Assembly: GCA_002409285.1 (NCBI GenBank)
Contig: DHUT01000023.1
Span: 1 to 39,930, forward strand
Reading direction: 5' to 3'
Source: Firmicutes bacterium UBA5227
GTDB lineage: Bacteria > Bacillota > Clostridia > Tissierellales > Sedimentibacteraceae
DNA length: 39,930 nucleotides
In this document: positions 1-7,205 of the stretch, piece by piece
Layout: the number at the start of each line of letters is the position of its first letter
Numbering within the stretch: the stretch's first letter is position 1
Position numbers and translations under genes: made by a program
The notes under the pieces: model-generated
What the model was told of the DNA's origin: nothing
The model's input: the letters and a program-made list of their open reading frames with translations, nothing else
The model's database searches: none

Positions 1-265
1 AGGAGTTGCAATATTTAAAAACAGTGAGGGTGCGGATGCTGCGAAAGCATTTGTTGACTTTATGCTAAGAGATGAAAATCAGGAAATTTTAGCTGAACTT
101 GATGGTAAAGACGGTGCACAGATGATTAAACCCGGAATTAAGGGTTATGATACAGGTCTTCCAAAAGAAAAACTCATTAAGCAGGATCTATCTACCTTTG
201 GAACTCAGAGAGAAGAAATTCTCAACAAGTGGCAGGAAGTAACCAAGGATAAAGAAAGTAAATAA
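1..265 (+). CDS. ABC transporter substrate-binding protein, C-terminal end (iron(III)-type), partial
   Basis: The reading frame is open from the left edge (frame beginning at base 2) and ends at TAA 263-265, so only the last ~87 residues are present. The text GVAIFKNSEGADAAKAFVDF followed by a closing helix-rich tail matches the C-terminal lobe of Fbp/AfuA-type periplasmic-binding proteins, where an 'AAKAFVDFMLS' helix is characteristic. In a Gram-positive cell it would be a lipid-anchored binding protein; the signal peptide lies off the window. A permease and an ATPase follow, which supports the call. The substrate (Fe3+ versus another anion or metal complex) cannot be fixed from the tail alone. 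Confidence 0.75.
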   Translation, partial: GVAIFKNSEGADAAKAFVDFMLRDENQEILAELDGKDGAQMIKPGIKGYDTGLPKEKLIKQDLSTFGTQREEILNKWQEVTKDKESK

Positions 266-282
266 TATAAGAAATATTTTCA

Positions 283-310
283 AGGGGCACTTTCGGGTGC
301 TCTTTATTTT
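283..310 (+). terminator. Rho-independent terminator after the binding protein gene
   Basis: An 8-bp stem (283-290 with 297-304, one G-T wobble) with a six-base loop is followed by a T-rich run. It lies just after the binding-protein stop codon. Its T tract overlaps the -35 box of the next promoter, so the binding protein may be made at a different level from the permease and ATPase. Confidence 0.7.
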
Positions 311-337
311 GACTATTTACCGATATATTGATATAAT
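309..337 (+). promoter_or_regulatory. Sigma-A type promoter for the permease-ATPase pair
   Basis: TTGACT at 309-314, a 17-base spacer and a perfect TATAAT at 332-337. Transcription should start near 344, giving a very short leader before the ribosome binding site AAGGTGGAG at 347-355. Confidence 0.7.
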
Positions 338-358
338 GACCACAATAAGGTGGAGCTA

Positions 359-1975
359 ATGAAAAATGCCAAAAGAATTTTAGACAAGCTTTTAATATTA
401 ATTTTATATATTTCAATTTTAATATTTATATTATACCCGTTTTTATGTGTTTTTTATCAGGCTTTATTTGTGGATGGAAGTTTTAACACAGGTGTACTCA
501 GTGATTTCTTCACAAATGATATTAAGCTTTTAATAAACAGTTTAAAGATTGCGGTTTTATCAACTATTATTTCAACAACAGCTGCTGTTTCAGTTGGGAT
601 TTTTTATCTTGCGTCTAATAATCGTGTGCGGAGAATAATCAATTCAATTATGATGCTTACAATGATTTCTCCGCCCTTTGTCACTTCTCTTTCATATATA
701 ACCCTGTTTGGAAGAAGGGGGTTTATAACTCATGATATATTGGGTCTTACTCTGAATACTTACGGAATGTGGGGAATAGTCATGATGCAGTCATTAGGGT
801 TTATTTCCCTGAACAGTTTAATTGTAACAGGTTCGTTATCGCAGCTTGATTCTAAAGTGATTCATTCTGCAAGGGATTTGGGTGCAAATACAACTTCGGT
901 GATTAAGGATATTATTATTCCGATGCTTAGACCAACTACATTAATAACGGCACTTCTTACTTTTGTCAGAAGTCTTTCGGATTTTACAACTCCTGCTATA
1001 ATCGGCGGTAATTTTAATACAATGGCTGCGGAGGCCTATATGAGTATGGTGGCGTATGGTGATATAAGGCGGTCTTCAGTCATAAATGTAGTTTTATTTA
1101 TACCTGCAATTTTTGTTTTTATTGTTTACAGGAAAAATATAAAAAAGACTGATATGAATGGACAGAGTGAAATTGAGGAAAGTGCAATTAGTAAAAAAGG
1201 AGTTCTTTATAATATAATTAAAGCTGTTTCACTGATTTTTATTTTCCTTATACTTATGCAATATGCTTCAATATTTTTTTCAGCCTTTACAAAAAAACAA
1301 AAAGGCATAGCCTATTTTACTTTGCAAAACTTTATTGATGCAAAAGCTTATATTTCGGGAACATTTGTCAGAAGCATTGCCTACTCTCTGATTTCAGGTT
1401 TATTCGGTGCAATCCTGGGCATCCTCATAGGGTATTATCTTGAGATAAGGAAACTGCGTTTTATGGGCTTCATTGACCTGATTGCAACCATGCCATACAT
1501 TATCCCCGGATCTTTTTTTGGAATTGGTTATATACTCGCTTTCAGAGGTGCACCCTTCTTCCTCACAGGAACTGCTGCAATTGTTGTTTTGAATGTGCTG
1601 TTCAAGCAACTTCCTTTTTCATCTAAAATAGGAATTGAGGCTGCAAACCAAATAAGCCTTGAGACGGTAAATTCGGTAAAGGATCTTGGAGGGATAGATT
1701 TTGATGTACTTGCAGATGTTGTTTTTCCAGTGAGCAGAAATAGCCTGTTCACATCATTTGTAAATGGGTTTACGGCAACTATGACAACAGTCGGTTCAAT
1801 TATTTTTCTGGTTTATCCGGGGCAGAAGGTTGCTACGCTTGTAATGTTTGATGTAATACAGAGTGGTAAGTATAGCGTGGGTTCTGTTATTGCAGTGCTG
1901 ATAATTCTTATAACAATGTTTGTGAATGTGTTGTTTTATAAGATTCTGATAAGGAGGGATGAAAGTGTTTCTTGA
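359..1975 (+). CDS. Iron(III)-type ABC transporter permease, two fused permease domains
   Basis: A 538-residue, very hydrophobic protein with about a dozen membrane segments and two binding-protein-dependent permease domains in tandem, as in FbpB/SfuB. Each half carries an EAA-type cytoplasmic loop: HSARDLGANTTSVIKDIIIP near residue 170 and VKDLGGIDFDVLADVVFPV near residue 445. These loops dock on the ATPase encoded next. A GTG at 350 could also start the frame, but ATG 359 is placed properly behind the Shine-Dalgarno AAGG at 347-350, whereas GTG 350 overlaps it. The 3' end overlaps the ATPase gene by 11 bases, so translation is probably coupled. The cargo is likely ferric iron by family, not proven here. 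Confidence 0.85.
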   Translation: MKNAKRILDKLLILILYISILIFILYPFLCVFYQALFVDGSFNTGVLSDFFTNDIKLLINSLKIAVLSTIISTTAAVSVGIFYLASNNRVRRIINSIMMLTMISPPFVTSLSYITLFGRRGFITHDILGLTLNTYGMWGIVMMQSLGFISLNSLIVTGSLSQLDSKVIHSARDLGANTTSVIKDIIIPMLRPTTLITALLTFVRSLSDFTTPAIIGGNFNTMAAEAYMSMVAYGDIRRSSVINVVLFIPAIFVFIVYRKNIKKTDMNGQSEIEESAISKKGVLYNIIKAVSLIFIFLILMQYASIFFSAFTKKQKGIAYFTLQNFIDAKAYISGTFVRSIAYSLISGLFGAILGILIGYYLEIRKLRFMGFIDLIATMPYIIPGSFFGIGYILAFRGAPFFLTGTAAIVVLNVLFKQLPFSSKIGIEAANQISLETVNSVKDLGGIDFDVLADVVFPVSRNSLFTSFVNGFTATMTTVGSIIFLVYPGQKVATLVMFDVIQSGKYSVGSVIAVLIILITMFVNVLFYKILIRRDESVS

Positions 1976-2915
1976 TGTTAGCAATCTGACAAAAAAGTAC
2001 AATAAAAAAACTGTGGTTTCCAACATATCATTTGGAATTGAAGAAGGAGAGCTTTTAACAATTCTTGGTCCTTCAGGCTGTGGGAAGACAACAATACTCA
2101 GAGCCTTAGGAGGATTTTTAAAGCCAGATGCCGGAGATATTATTCTTGATGGAGTAAATATAACGGCGTTGCCTCCTGAAGAAAGGCCTGTTTCCACAGT
2201 TTTTCAATCCTATGGACTTTTTCCCCATATGACGGTGCTTGAAAATGTAATTTATGGTCTTAAATTTATTGGGATAAAACGTAAAGAAGCAGAAAAGGTC
2301 GGTCTTAACATGCTTGGAAAGGTTCATTTAGATGGAGAAGAAAATAAAAAACCACACCAACTAAGCGGAGGCCAGCAGCAGAGAGTTGCCGTTGCCAGAG
2401 GTCTGGTAACTCATCCAAAGCTTTTGCTTCTGGATGAACCTCTTTCAAACCTGGACGCAAAGCTTCGATTGGAGCTAAGGAAGGAAATTAAAGCTATTCA
2501 AAGAGAGTTTAATATAACCACTATTTTTGTAACCCATGACCAGGAGGAAGCTTTTTCAATTGCCGATGAAATAATGCTCATGAATAAGGGTGAGCTGATT
2601 CAGTTTTCCAAGCCCAGGGAGCTTTATGAAAACCCCTCTACAAAATTTTCTCTTGAATTCATCGGAAGCGTGAATTACGATAAAAATAATAACCGTTTTT
2701 CACGTCCTGAGGATGTTTATTTTGACGAAGGCGGTGAAGAAATGAAGGTTCTTGAATGTTCCTTTAAAGGGCAGACGATAGAGTATACTTTGCTGACTTC
2801 TGATGCAGAAATCATACGCATGGCAAGCCTTAATAAAAGACATGAGATCAACGTTGGAGATACGGTTCGAGCTGTTGTTCACTGGTCTACTTTGGATAAA
2901 ATGAGAAAGAGCTGA
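1965..2915 (+). CDS. ABC transporter ATP-binding protein (iron(III)/polyamine-type, FbpC/PotA family)
   Basis: A 316-residue ATPase energising the permease before it. All ABC motifs are visible: Walker A GPSGCGKTT (about residues 35-43), Q-loop region VFQSYGLFPHMTV, signature LSGGQQQRVAVARGL, Walker B LLLLDEPLSNLD and the H-loop THDQEEA. A C-terminal extension after about residue 230 fits the TOBE-like regulatory domain of this subfamily. Two starts are possible: ATG 1959 lies one base from the Shine-Dalgarno AAGGAGG (1951-1957), while GTG 1965 has ideal 7-base spacing and is preferred. The gene overlaps the permease end. Confidence 0.88.
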   Translation: MFLDVSNLTKKYNKKTVVSNISFGIEEGELLTILGPSGCGKTTILRALGGFLKPDAGDIILDGVNITALPPEERPVSTVFQSYGLFPHMTVLENVIYGLKFIGIKRKEAEKVGLNMLGKVHLDGEENKKPHQLSGGQQQRVAVARGLVTHPKLLLLDEPLSNLDAKLRLELRKEIKAIQREFNITTIFVTHDQEEAFSIADEIMLMNKGELIQFSKPRELYENPSTKFSLEFIGSVNYDKNNNRFSRPEDVYFDEGGEEMKVLECSFKGQTIEYTLLTSDAEIIRMASLNKRHEINVGDTVRAVVHWSTLDKMRKS

Positions 2916-2925
2916 GGAAGGTCTT

Positions 2926-2946
2926 AGGTGATTTTATGAATGAAAT
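2926..2946 (+). repeat. 21-base direct repeat, copy 1 (ribosome binding site plus start of a lost gene)
   Basis: These 21 bases are identical to 4990-5010, where they form the ribosome binding site and first codons of a truncated GNAT gene. Here they give a ribosome binding site and ATG 2936 followed after four sense codons by TGA. The simplest reading is a leftover gene start, or a recombination scar just after the ABC operon. Confidence 0.55.
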
Positions 2947-2949
2947 TGT

Positions 2950-2978
2950 TTGACAAGATAATAGTTATCGGGTAATCT
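2950..2978 (+). promoter_or_regulatory. Sigma-A type promoter upstream of the deoxyribosyltransferase-like gene
   Basis: TTGACA at 2950-2955, a 17-base spacer and TAATCT at 2973-2978. It would give a leader of about 90 bases before the gene at 3074. The 13 bases at 2943-2955 (AAATTGTTTGACA) recur at 3436-3448 at another promoter. Confidence 0.5.
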
Positions 2979-3073
2979 TGATTTAAAGTATTCGGATATA
3001 TAGACTTATATAATGAGTTTACTAAAACAGGAGCTTGTAGGGAAGATTATATATATTTGATGAGGTGAACAAA

Positions 3074-3376
3074 ATGAAAACTATAACAATTTGTGGTAGT
3101 ATGAAATTTGCAGAGAAAATGAAACAAATTGCTTGGAGATTGGAAGTTGAAAAAGGGTTTAATGTACTTCAATGCATCTATAATGAGCAGAATGAGCCTA
3201 TAACTGATGAGGCACAAAAACATCTTGATGCAGCACATTATAGGAAAATAGATATTTGCGATGCTGTTTATATTGTTGATATTGATGGTTACATTGGTAA
3301 ATCGGTTGCAGATGAAATTTTATATGCAAAAGAAAACGGAAAAGAGCTTATTTTTCATAGCAACAGCCTTAAATAA
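3074..3376 (+). CDS. Nucleoside 2-deoxyribosyltransferase-like / DUF4406-like small protein
   Basis: A 100-residue protein. It opens with KTITICGSMKF, a beta strand and glycine turn typical of the nucleoside 2-deoxyribosyltransferase-like Rossmann fold, and has a later acidic strand, CDAVYIVDIDGYIGKSVADE, of the 'aD.v.v....Gyvg.S...Ei' type seen in that fold. Family members act on nucleosides or nucleotides, but this short version has no assigned reaction. ATG 3074 follows GAGGTG (3062-3067) at good spacing; GTG 3065 lies inside that site and is unlikely. The gene is monocistronic. Confidence 0.6.
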   Translation: MKTITICGSMKFAEKMKQIAWRLEVEKGFNVLQCIYNEQNEPITDEAQKHLDAAHYRKIDICDAVYIVDIDGYIGKSVADEILYAKENGKELIFHSNSLK

Positions 3377-3442
3377 CTTCGTGTAATGAGTATAATACAA
3401 AGTTCACAAATCCCGATTTGCCAGCAATGAAAGTAAAATTGT

Positions 3443-3471
3443 TTGACAATACAAATGTAATAGAGTAATTT
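3443..3471 (+). promoter_or_regulatory. Promoter with a TACA-N2-TGTA palindrome in its spacer
   Basis: TTGACA at 3443-3448, a 17-base spacer and TAATTT at 3466-3471. The spacer contains TACAAATGTA (3450-3459), whose TACA/TGTA arms match the core operator of BlaI/MecI/CopY-type repressors. Whether such a repressor binds is not shown; no such gene is in the window. Confidence 0.4.
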
Positions 3472-3478
3472 TATGCTT

Positions 3479-3601
3479 ATGATAAAGAAATTTATGGGTA
3501 ATACATGGGGATGTGTGTTCATTTTCTACAAGGAATCCTACATGAAAAGAAGAGAAATGCCTTTATTACCGATAAAAAATCTCTGCAATGAAAAGGCATA
3601 A
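3479..3601 (+). CDS. Small open frame of 40 codons, unrecognised
   Basis: ATG 3479 opens eight bases after a promoter-like -10 box and runs to TAA 3599-3601. The peptide is basic and mixed in character (it contains TWGCVFIFYKESYMKRREMP). I do not recognise it and see no convincing ribosome binding site. It may be a fragment of a lost gene; it is listed because the stretch 3377-3659 otherwise holds only the promoter at 3443 and the repeat at 3626. Confidence 0.2.
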   Translation: MIKKFMGNTWGCVFIFYKESYMKRREMPLLPIKNLCNEKA

Positions 3602-3625
3602 TATTTAATTATTAAGGAGATTTTT

Positions 3626-3652
3626 AATCCATTGGAATCATAGAAAGGAAGT
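3626..3652 (+). repeat. 27-base dispersed repeat, copy 1
   Basis: Matches 12591-12617 at 26 of 27 positions, almost 9 kb away, in the same orientation. In both places it lies in non-coding DNA just before a damaged gene (DUF2809 here, a VOC remnant there). One frame through both copies reads IHWNHR-K/R-EV, so it could be a relic of a coding segment. Confidence 0.6.
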
Positions 3653-3659
3653 ACAGTAA

Positions 3660-4055
3660 ATTAAAAAGATAAATATATATACAAAAAATAAAGTAAAACA
3701 CAGGGAAAAATATGTTTTAGCATTTATATTACTTGTTCTGGTAGAGATTTATATTGCATTATATGTGCATGATGATTTTATCCGTCCTTATATAGGGGAT
3801 GTATTGATTGTTTGTGTAATTTATTGTGCAATAAGAGCTATTTTCCCAAATAAGATTAAAATGCTTCCTATATGGGTGTTTTTATTTGCAGTATTAGTTG
3901 AATTTATGCAATATATTGGAATAGTAAATATTTTAGGTCTAAATGAAAATGCGTTTTTTAGAGTGTTAATGGGGTCGGTATTTGACTGGAAAGATGTTAT
4001 ATGCTATGGAATAGGCTGTATATTATTAGCTGTACATGAAAGTATCAGAAGATGA
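3660..4055 (+). CDS. DUF2809 family membrane protein with no standard start codon
   Basis: The conserved part starting at GTG 3765 has three or four hydrophobic segments and the family-like text FIRPYIGDVLIV plus FDWKDVICYGIGC, matching DUF2809 small membrane proteins of unknown function. Translating upstream in the same frame gives convincing coding sequence (KINIYTKN...KYVLAFILLVLVEIYIALY, including the first membrane helix) back to ATT 3660, directly after a TAA. AAAGGAAG at 3644-3651 is spaced correctly for a start at 3660. So either ATT is used as a rare start or the original ATG was mutated and the gene is silent or shortened. Confidence 0.6.
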   Translation: MKKINIYTKNKVKHREKYVLAFILLVLVEIYIALYVHDDFIRPYIGDVLIVCVIYCAIRAIFPNKIKMLPIWVFLFAVLVEFMQYIGIVNILGLNENAFFRVLMGSVFDWKDVICYGIGCILLAVHESIRR

Positions 4056-4173
4056 ATTAATGAATTTATGGAGGAATAGTCAGATGAATGAAGATATGAG
4101 GATTACATTATAAAATATTGCGAAGATGAAACAGTGTTGTGTTAAGGGAGTAACAGAATTTGAGGAGCTGGTT

Positions 4174-4716
4174 ATGAAAACAAGGACTATAATGATTTTT
4201 CCTGAATTTGAAAATATTAATGTTATTAATGATATCCGTAGGAAATATGACCCGTTGGCAGGTTTGGTAATGCCACATATTACTTTGGTCTTTCCCTTTG
4301 ATAGTGAGTTGACTAATGAAGAACTAAATTTACATTTGAAAGAGTGTTTGAGTAACATACGACCATTTAAAATTCAACTGGAAGGGTTTAGTAAGCAAGA
4401 GAGTAAATATGGAAATTATTTATTTTTAAATGTTGTAAAGGGTATTGATGTAATTATAAATATTCATGATAGACTTTATAAAGATAAATTAAAGCAATAT
4501 GATGTGGGTTACGGCTATGTTCCGCATATGACAGTTGGAAAAGTATCTTCTACGGAGTTGCTGAATAAAGCGTTTGATGATGTAAATAAGTGTAATGATA
4601 AATTCAGCACTGTGGTCAAAAAGATATCAGTTGAGATGATTGGCGAACATGAAGAATCAATTATCATAATAGAGTATGAACTAAAGACAAATTTTAACTT
4701 GAAGAGGAGATTTTAA
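4174..4716 (+). CDS. 2'-5' RNA ligase / 2H phosphoesterase family protein
   Basis: A 180-residue protein with the two H-x-T/S signatures of the 2H phosphoesterase superfamily: PHITLVFPF in the first half and PHMTVGK in the second. Together these form the active site that cleaves or makes 2',5' and cyclic phosphodiester bonds in RNA or nucleotides. The physiological substrate is unknown for bacterial stand-alone members. ATG 4174 follows GAGGAG (4162-4167) at six bases, and the family-like text begins there (KTRTIMIFPEF); the frame could extend to ATG 4126, but that added text shows no family resemblance. The stop overlaps the start of the next frame (TAATG). Confidence 0.75.
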   Translation: MKTRTIMIFPEFENINVINDIRRKYDPLAGLVMPHITLVFPFDSELTNEELNLHLKECLSNIRPFKIQLEGFSKQESKYGNYLFLNVVKGIDVIINIHDRLYKDKLKQYDVGYGYVPHMTVGKVSSTELLNKAFDDVNKCNDKFSTVVKKISVEMIGEHEESIIIIEYELKTNFNLKRRF

Positions 4717-4898
4717 TGAAAACGGAACATGTAATAGTAACATTCAGAGATTATTTAAGACAACATAAAGAAGACAGAAATATATACAGCTCAATAAAAA
4801 AGGAGATGGCATTGAAATATCCGGAAGATATAGATTCATATATTGAAGGAAAGCAACCTGCAATTTTAGATATCTACAAGAAATGCGGCCTATTGTGA
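4716..4898 (+). pseudogene. GrpB (UPF0157) family protein, C-terminal remnant
   Basis: The 60 residues (TFRDYLRQHKEDRNIYSSIKK and YPEDIDSYIEGK) match the C-terminal third of GrpB/UPF0157 proteins, whose full length is about 170 residues with an N-terminal nucleotidyltransferase-like fold. The catalytic N-terminal part is missing. The fragment begins at an ATG overlapping the previous stop (TAATG, with GAGGAG upstream), so it could still be translated by coupling. The original gene was probably lost by a deletion that joined its tail to the 2H phosphoesterase gene. Confidence 0.65.
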
Positions 4899-4989
4899 TA
4901 ATTATAAAAAGATGCCTACTTTAGGAGGAGGTTAAGAAAAAGATATCACTGTCATATGTAAACGTTATATAAATGAGAAATATTTTGTG

Positions 4990-5010
4990 AGGTGATTTTA
5001 TGAATGAAAT
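4990..5010 (+). repeat. 21-base direct repeat, copy 2
   Basis: Identical to 2926-2946. Here it spans the ribosome binding site and the first codons of the truncated GNAT gene. Confidence 0.55.
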
Positions 5011-5131
5011 ACGAATTGAGATAAAAGATAGTTTAAATATTGATGAATATAATAATTTAAGAAAACAAGTTGGGTGGGAACCTAAAAATCCAATCGTTGT
5101 AGAAAAAGCTATAAAAATAGCACTATTGTGA
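5000..5131 (+). pseudogene. GNAT acetyltransferase, N-terminal remnant
   Basis: ATG 5000 after TGAGGTG (4988-4994) opens a 43-residue frame with MNEIRIEIKDSL, YNNLRKQVGW and a closing alpha helix, which is the usual N-terminus of GNAT acetyltransferases of the 'YNxLRxxVGW' group. It stops at TGA 5129, before the beta4 strand and the acetyl-CoA binding motif A, so it cannot be an active enzyme. The remainder is absent downstream; the next gene starts 28 bases later. Confidence 0.6.
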
Positions 5132-5159
5132 AAAAAACTATATTTGTGGGAGGATAAAA

Positions 5160-5729
5160 ATGCCGACTTTAAAAAAAATAAGAGATACAATGAAAAAGCA
5201 AAAAATCAATGGCGAGATTATGGAACAAATGGACTTCGAAGCTGACTGCAATAATCCTTATAATATTACTTCTCTAATTGACAAAATGGATAAGTTGCTG
5301 ACAAAGGAGCAATGTCTTTCAATTATGGAAAAACAAGGTTGTTGCAAGGGAGGTCAGCGTGACAAGGATTGTAAGGCATTTGCCCTCGAGCATGCGGATA
5401 AACCTTTTTCTGAAAAACTTGCATTGATGTCAAGTATTCAATATATGATGTCGCCTTGTCTAAATGATGATGGTACATTTACGATTACATTTGGCGGCTA
5501 TCAAAACGGTGTTCACACGGGTAAAACCACTTGTTCCTGTGGTTCGATCAAAAAAATGAAACAGCCGTTTTTCGTTTCGCCTACATACTGCGGTTGTTGT
5601 GCAGGACACTTTTTATATCACTATCAAAATGCTTTAGGAGTAAAGCTGAAGTTGAAAGAAATCAATTCATCGCCACTTAATACAAATGGTGAAAAGCCAT
5701 GCAAATTTACCTTTGAAGTTCTCGATTAA
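5160..5729 (+). CDS. Cysteine-rich protein, DUF6144-like
   Basis: A 189-residue soluble protein with many cysteines in clusters: EKQGCCKGGQRDKDC around residues 58-72, TTCSCGS near 123, and YCGCCAGHFLYHY near 143. The pattern suggests metal or thiol chemistry. I associate the CCKGG...CGCCxGH arrangement with the uncharacterised DUF6144 family, from memory and not verified. GGAGG at 5149-5153 sits well before ATG 5160. It is monocistronic within the accessory stretch. Confidence 0.5.
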   Translation: MPTLKKIRDTMKKQKINGEIMEQMDFEADCNNPYNITSLIDKMDKLLTKEQCLSIMEKQGCCKGGQRDKDCKAFALEHADKPFSEKLALMSSIQYMMSPCLNDDGTFTITFGGYQNGVHTGKTTCSCGSIKKMKQPFFVSPTYCGCCAGHFLYHYQNALGVKLKLKEINSSPLNTNGEKPCKFTFEVLD

Positions 5730-5815
5730 CACGGCAGTAGAAGCATAATATGAGCATATGATAAAGTCAAAAAGATAATTTAAGGGTTTAATAGCCGACG
5801 GAGGTATTGACTGGT

Positions 5816-5986
5816 ATGAGAAAATTTGCATTGTTGAAACATAACGATGATAATGCTCAGAACGATGATAATGCTCAAAAGGTAATGCTTTATCAAAAGA
5901 AAACAGTGGAAACATATGCCTTTCTATATAAATCGAAAGAAGACGATTTTGGGTATATGAAAGTATTAGAGGCTGAATTAATGTAG
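5816..5986 (+). CDS. Small protein of 56 residues with an internal 6-residue duplication
   Basis: ATG 5816 follows GGAGG (5800-5804), with a long spacer, and ends at TAG 5984-5986. The product begins MRKFALLKHNDDNAQNDDNA; the repeated NDDNAQ comes from a tandem 18-base duplication at about 5842-5878. The remainder (VMLYQKKTVETYAFLYKSKED) looks like real coding sequence. It might be the front of a longer protein cut off at the TAG, since the end (EAELM) looks abrupt. Function unknown. Confidence 0.4.
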   Translation: MRKFALLKHNDDNAQNDDNAQKVMLYQKKTVETYAFLYKSKEDDFGYMKVLEAELM

Positions 5987-6012
5987 TAAAATATAGAGAA
6001 AGAGGATTTAAT

Positions 6013-6378
6013 ATGAATATTAAAACAGTAAAAACGAATAACAGTGATATTGCAATTATTGACAGTGCTGAAATTTATATTACAGACGGACAATCAGCGC
6101 TGGATTTTATGATGAATGTGAATTATGAAACCGGATGCCACTTCATAGTGTTAAACAAAGAGTCTATCACGGAAGATTTCTTTATTCTTAGTACAGGTAT
6201 TGCCGGTGAGGTTCTGCAGAAGTTTGTAAACTATCATTTCAAGCTTGCGGTGGTCGGTGACTTTTCAAAATATACAAGTAAACCTCTGAAAGATTTTATA
6301 TTCGAGAGCAATAAGGGAACTGACATCTTTTTTGTTCCCTCTGAAAACGAAGCGATTGAAAAGTTGAGCGAGGTATAA
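6013..6378 (+). CDS. DUF4180 domain-containing protein
   Basis: A 121-residue protein spanning the whole DUF4180 family length. Family-like segments are TDGQSALDFMMNVNYETGC near residue 25, NKESITEDFFILSTGIAGE in the middle and FKLAVVGDFSKYTSKPLKDF toward the end. The fold is related to STAS-like or SpoIIAA-like small domains; biological role unknown. GAGG at 6002-6005 precedes ATG 6013. It stands alone between two other short genes. Confidence 0.75.
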   Translation: MNIKTVKTNNSDIAIIDSAEIYITDGQSALDFMMNVNYETGCHFIVLNKESITEDFFILSTGIAGEVLQKFVNYHFKLAVVGDFSKYTSKPLKDFIFESNKGTDIFFVPSENEAIEKLSEV

Positions 6379-6407
6379 CATCAAATACGAATTTATTAGG
6401 AGGGAAT

Positions 6408-6959
6408 ATGCAATACAAGGATAATTATATTGTTTTGAAGGATGGAACAAAATGTTTGTTAAGAAGTCCGGCTGAACAGGATGCATCGGTTATGCTACAG
6501 TATCTGAAAATAACTTCGGAAGAAACACATTACATGGTCAGATACCCTGAGGAAATACAGATTACTGAAGCAAAAGAAGTAGAGCTATTAAAGGATTGCC
6601 TGGAGAGTGAACAGAATATAATGATAGCAGCTTTTGTGGACGACGAATTAGCTGGAAATGCCGGTTTAAATCGTATAAAAGACAATATTAAAGTAAGGCA
6701 CAGAGCTGTTTTTGGTATTTCCATAAAGGAGAAATATTGGAATATGGGTATAGGAAGTAATTTGATCCGTGAAGTAATAAAGATGGCTGAAATAATGGGA
6801 TATGAGCAAATTGAATTAGGTGTGTTTGACGATAATATTAGAGCACGAAAACTTTATAGTAAATTCGGCTTTAATGAATGGGGAAGAGTGAAAAACGCCT
6901 ATAAATTGAAAGATGGAACATATTGCGATGAGATTATAATGGGAATTATAATTAAGTAA
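6408..6959 (+). CDS. GNAT family N-acetyltransferase
   Basis: A 183-residue acyltransferase of the GCN5 fold. The acetyl-CoA-binding motif A is visible as GISIKEKYWNMGIGSNLIRE (residues ~104-123, Q/RxxGxG/A type), followed by motif B: LGVFDDNIRARKLYSKFGF. It resembles the RimJ/RimL-like or SpeG-like group that acetylates amines; the substrate cannot be told from sequence. AGGAGG (6399-6404) precedes ATG 6408 closely. Full length and intact, unlike the GNAT remnant at 5000. Confidence 0.85.
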   Translation: MQYKDNYIVLKDGTKCLLRSPAEQDASVMLQYLKITSEETHYMVRYPEEIQITEAKEVELLKDCLESEQNIMIAAFVDDELAGNAGLNRIKDNIKVRHRAVFGISIKEKYWNMGIGSNLIREVIKMAEIMGYEQIELGVFDDNIRARKLYSKFGFNEWGRVKNAYKLKDGTYCDEIIMGIIIK

Positions 6960-6977
6960 TTCATTGGAGTCAATACA

Positions 6978-7173
6978 ATGACGCCAATTATTGACCATAT
7001 TCATATCACCGTTGCAGACATAGAATATGGAAAAATTTTATGACCAGCTTCTTCCGCTTTTTGGCTTTGATCTATCACTTAAAGAACATGATAGTTCCAT
7101 TGAACATGAGTATCAGAGAAGAGCATGTTTGATACCAGAAGCGGGAGATTCTGAGCTGATGGATACTTTGTAA
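6978..7173 (+). pseudogene. VOC (glyoxalase/bleomycin-resistance) family protein, frameshifted remnant
   Basis: ATG 6978 starts MTPIIDHIHITVADIE, the classic first strand of a VOC-fold protein including a metal-ligand-type histidine. The continuation is in a different frame from about base 7026: MEKFYDQLLPLFGFDLSLKE. One extra or missing base breaks the gene. The text degrades after about 7115 and ends at TAA 7171-7173, far short of the usual 120-140 residues. Its 3' part (7118 on) recurs near 13075. Confidence 0.65.
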
Positions 7174-7196
7174 AGGGCTTATTTCAAAGATAGGAT
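7118..7196 (+). repeat. Imperfect ~75-base dispersed repeat, copy 1
   Basis: Aligns with 13075-13145 with few mismatches and small gaps; the core GATACTTTGTAAAGGGC and a following TATTTCAAA are shared. Copy 1 lies at the end of a broken VOC gene, copy 2 after another broken VOC gene. Confidence 0.55.
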
Positions 7197-7205
7197 GAAA
7201 ATAAA

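Noticed and set aside
5842..5878. CRISPR-like repeat
   Set aside because: Only two directly adjacent 18-base copies with no spacer, in a coding frame.
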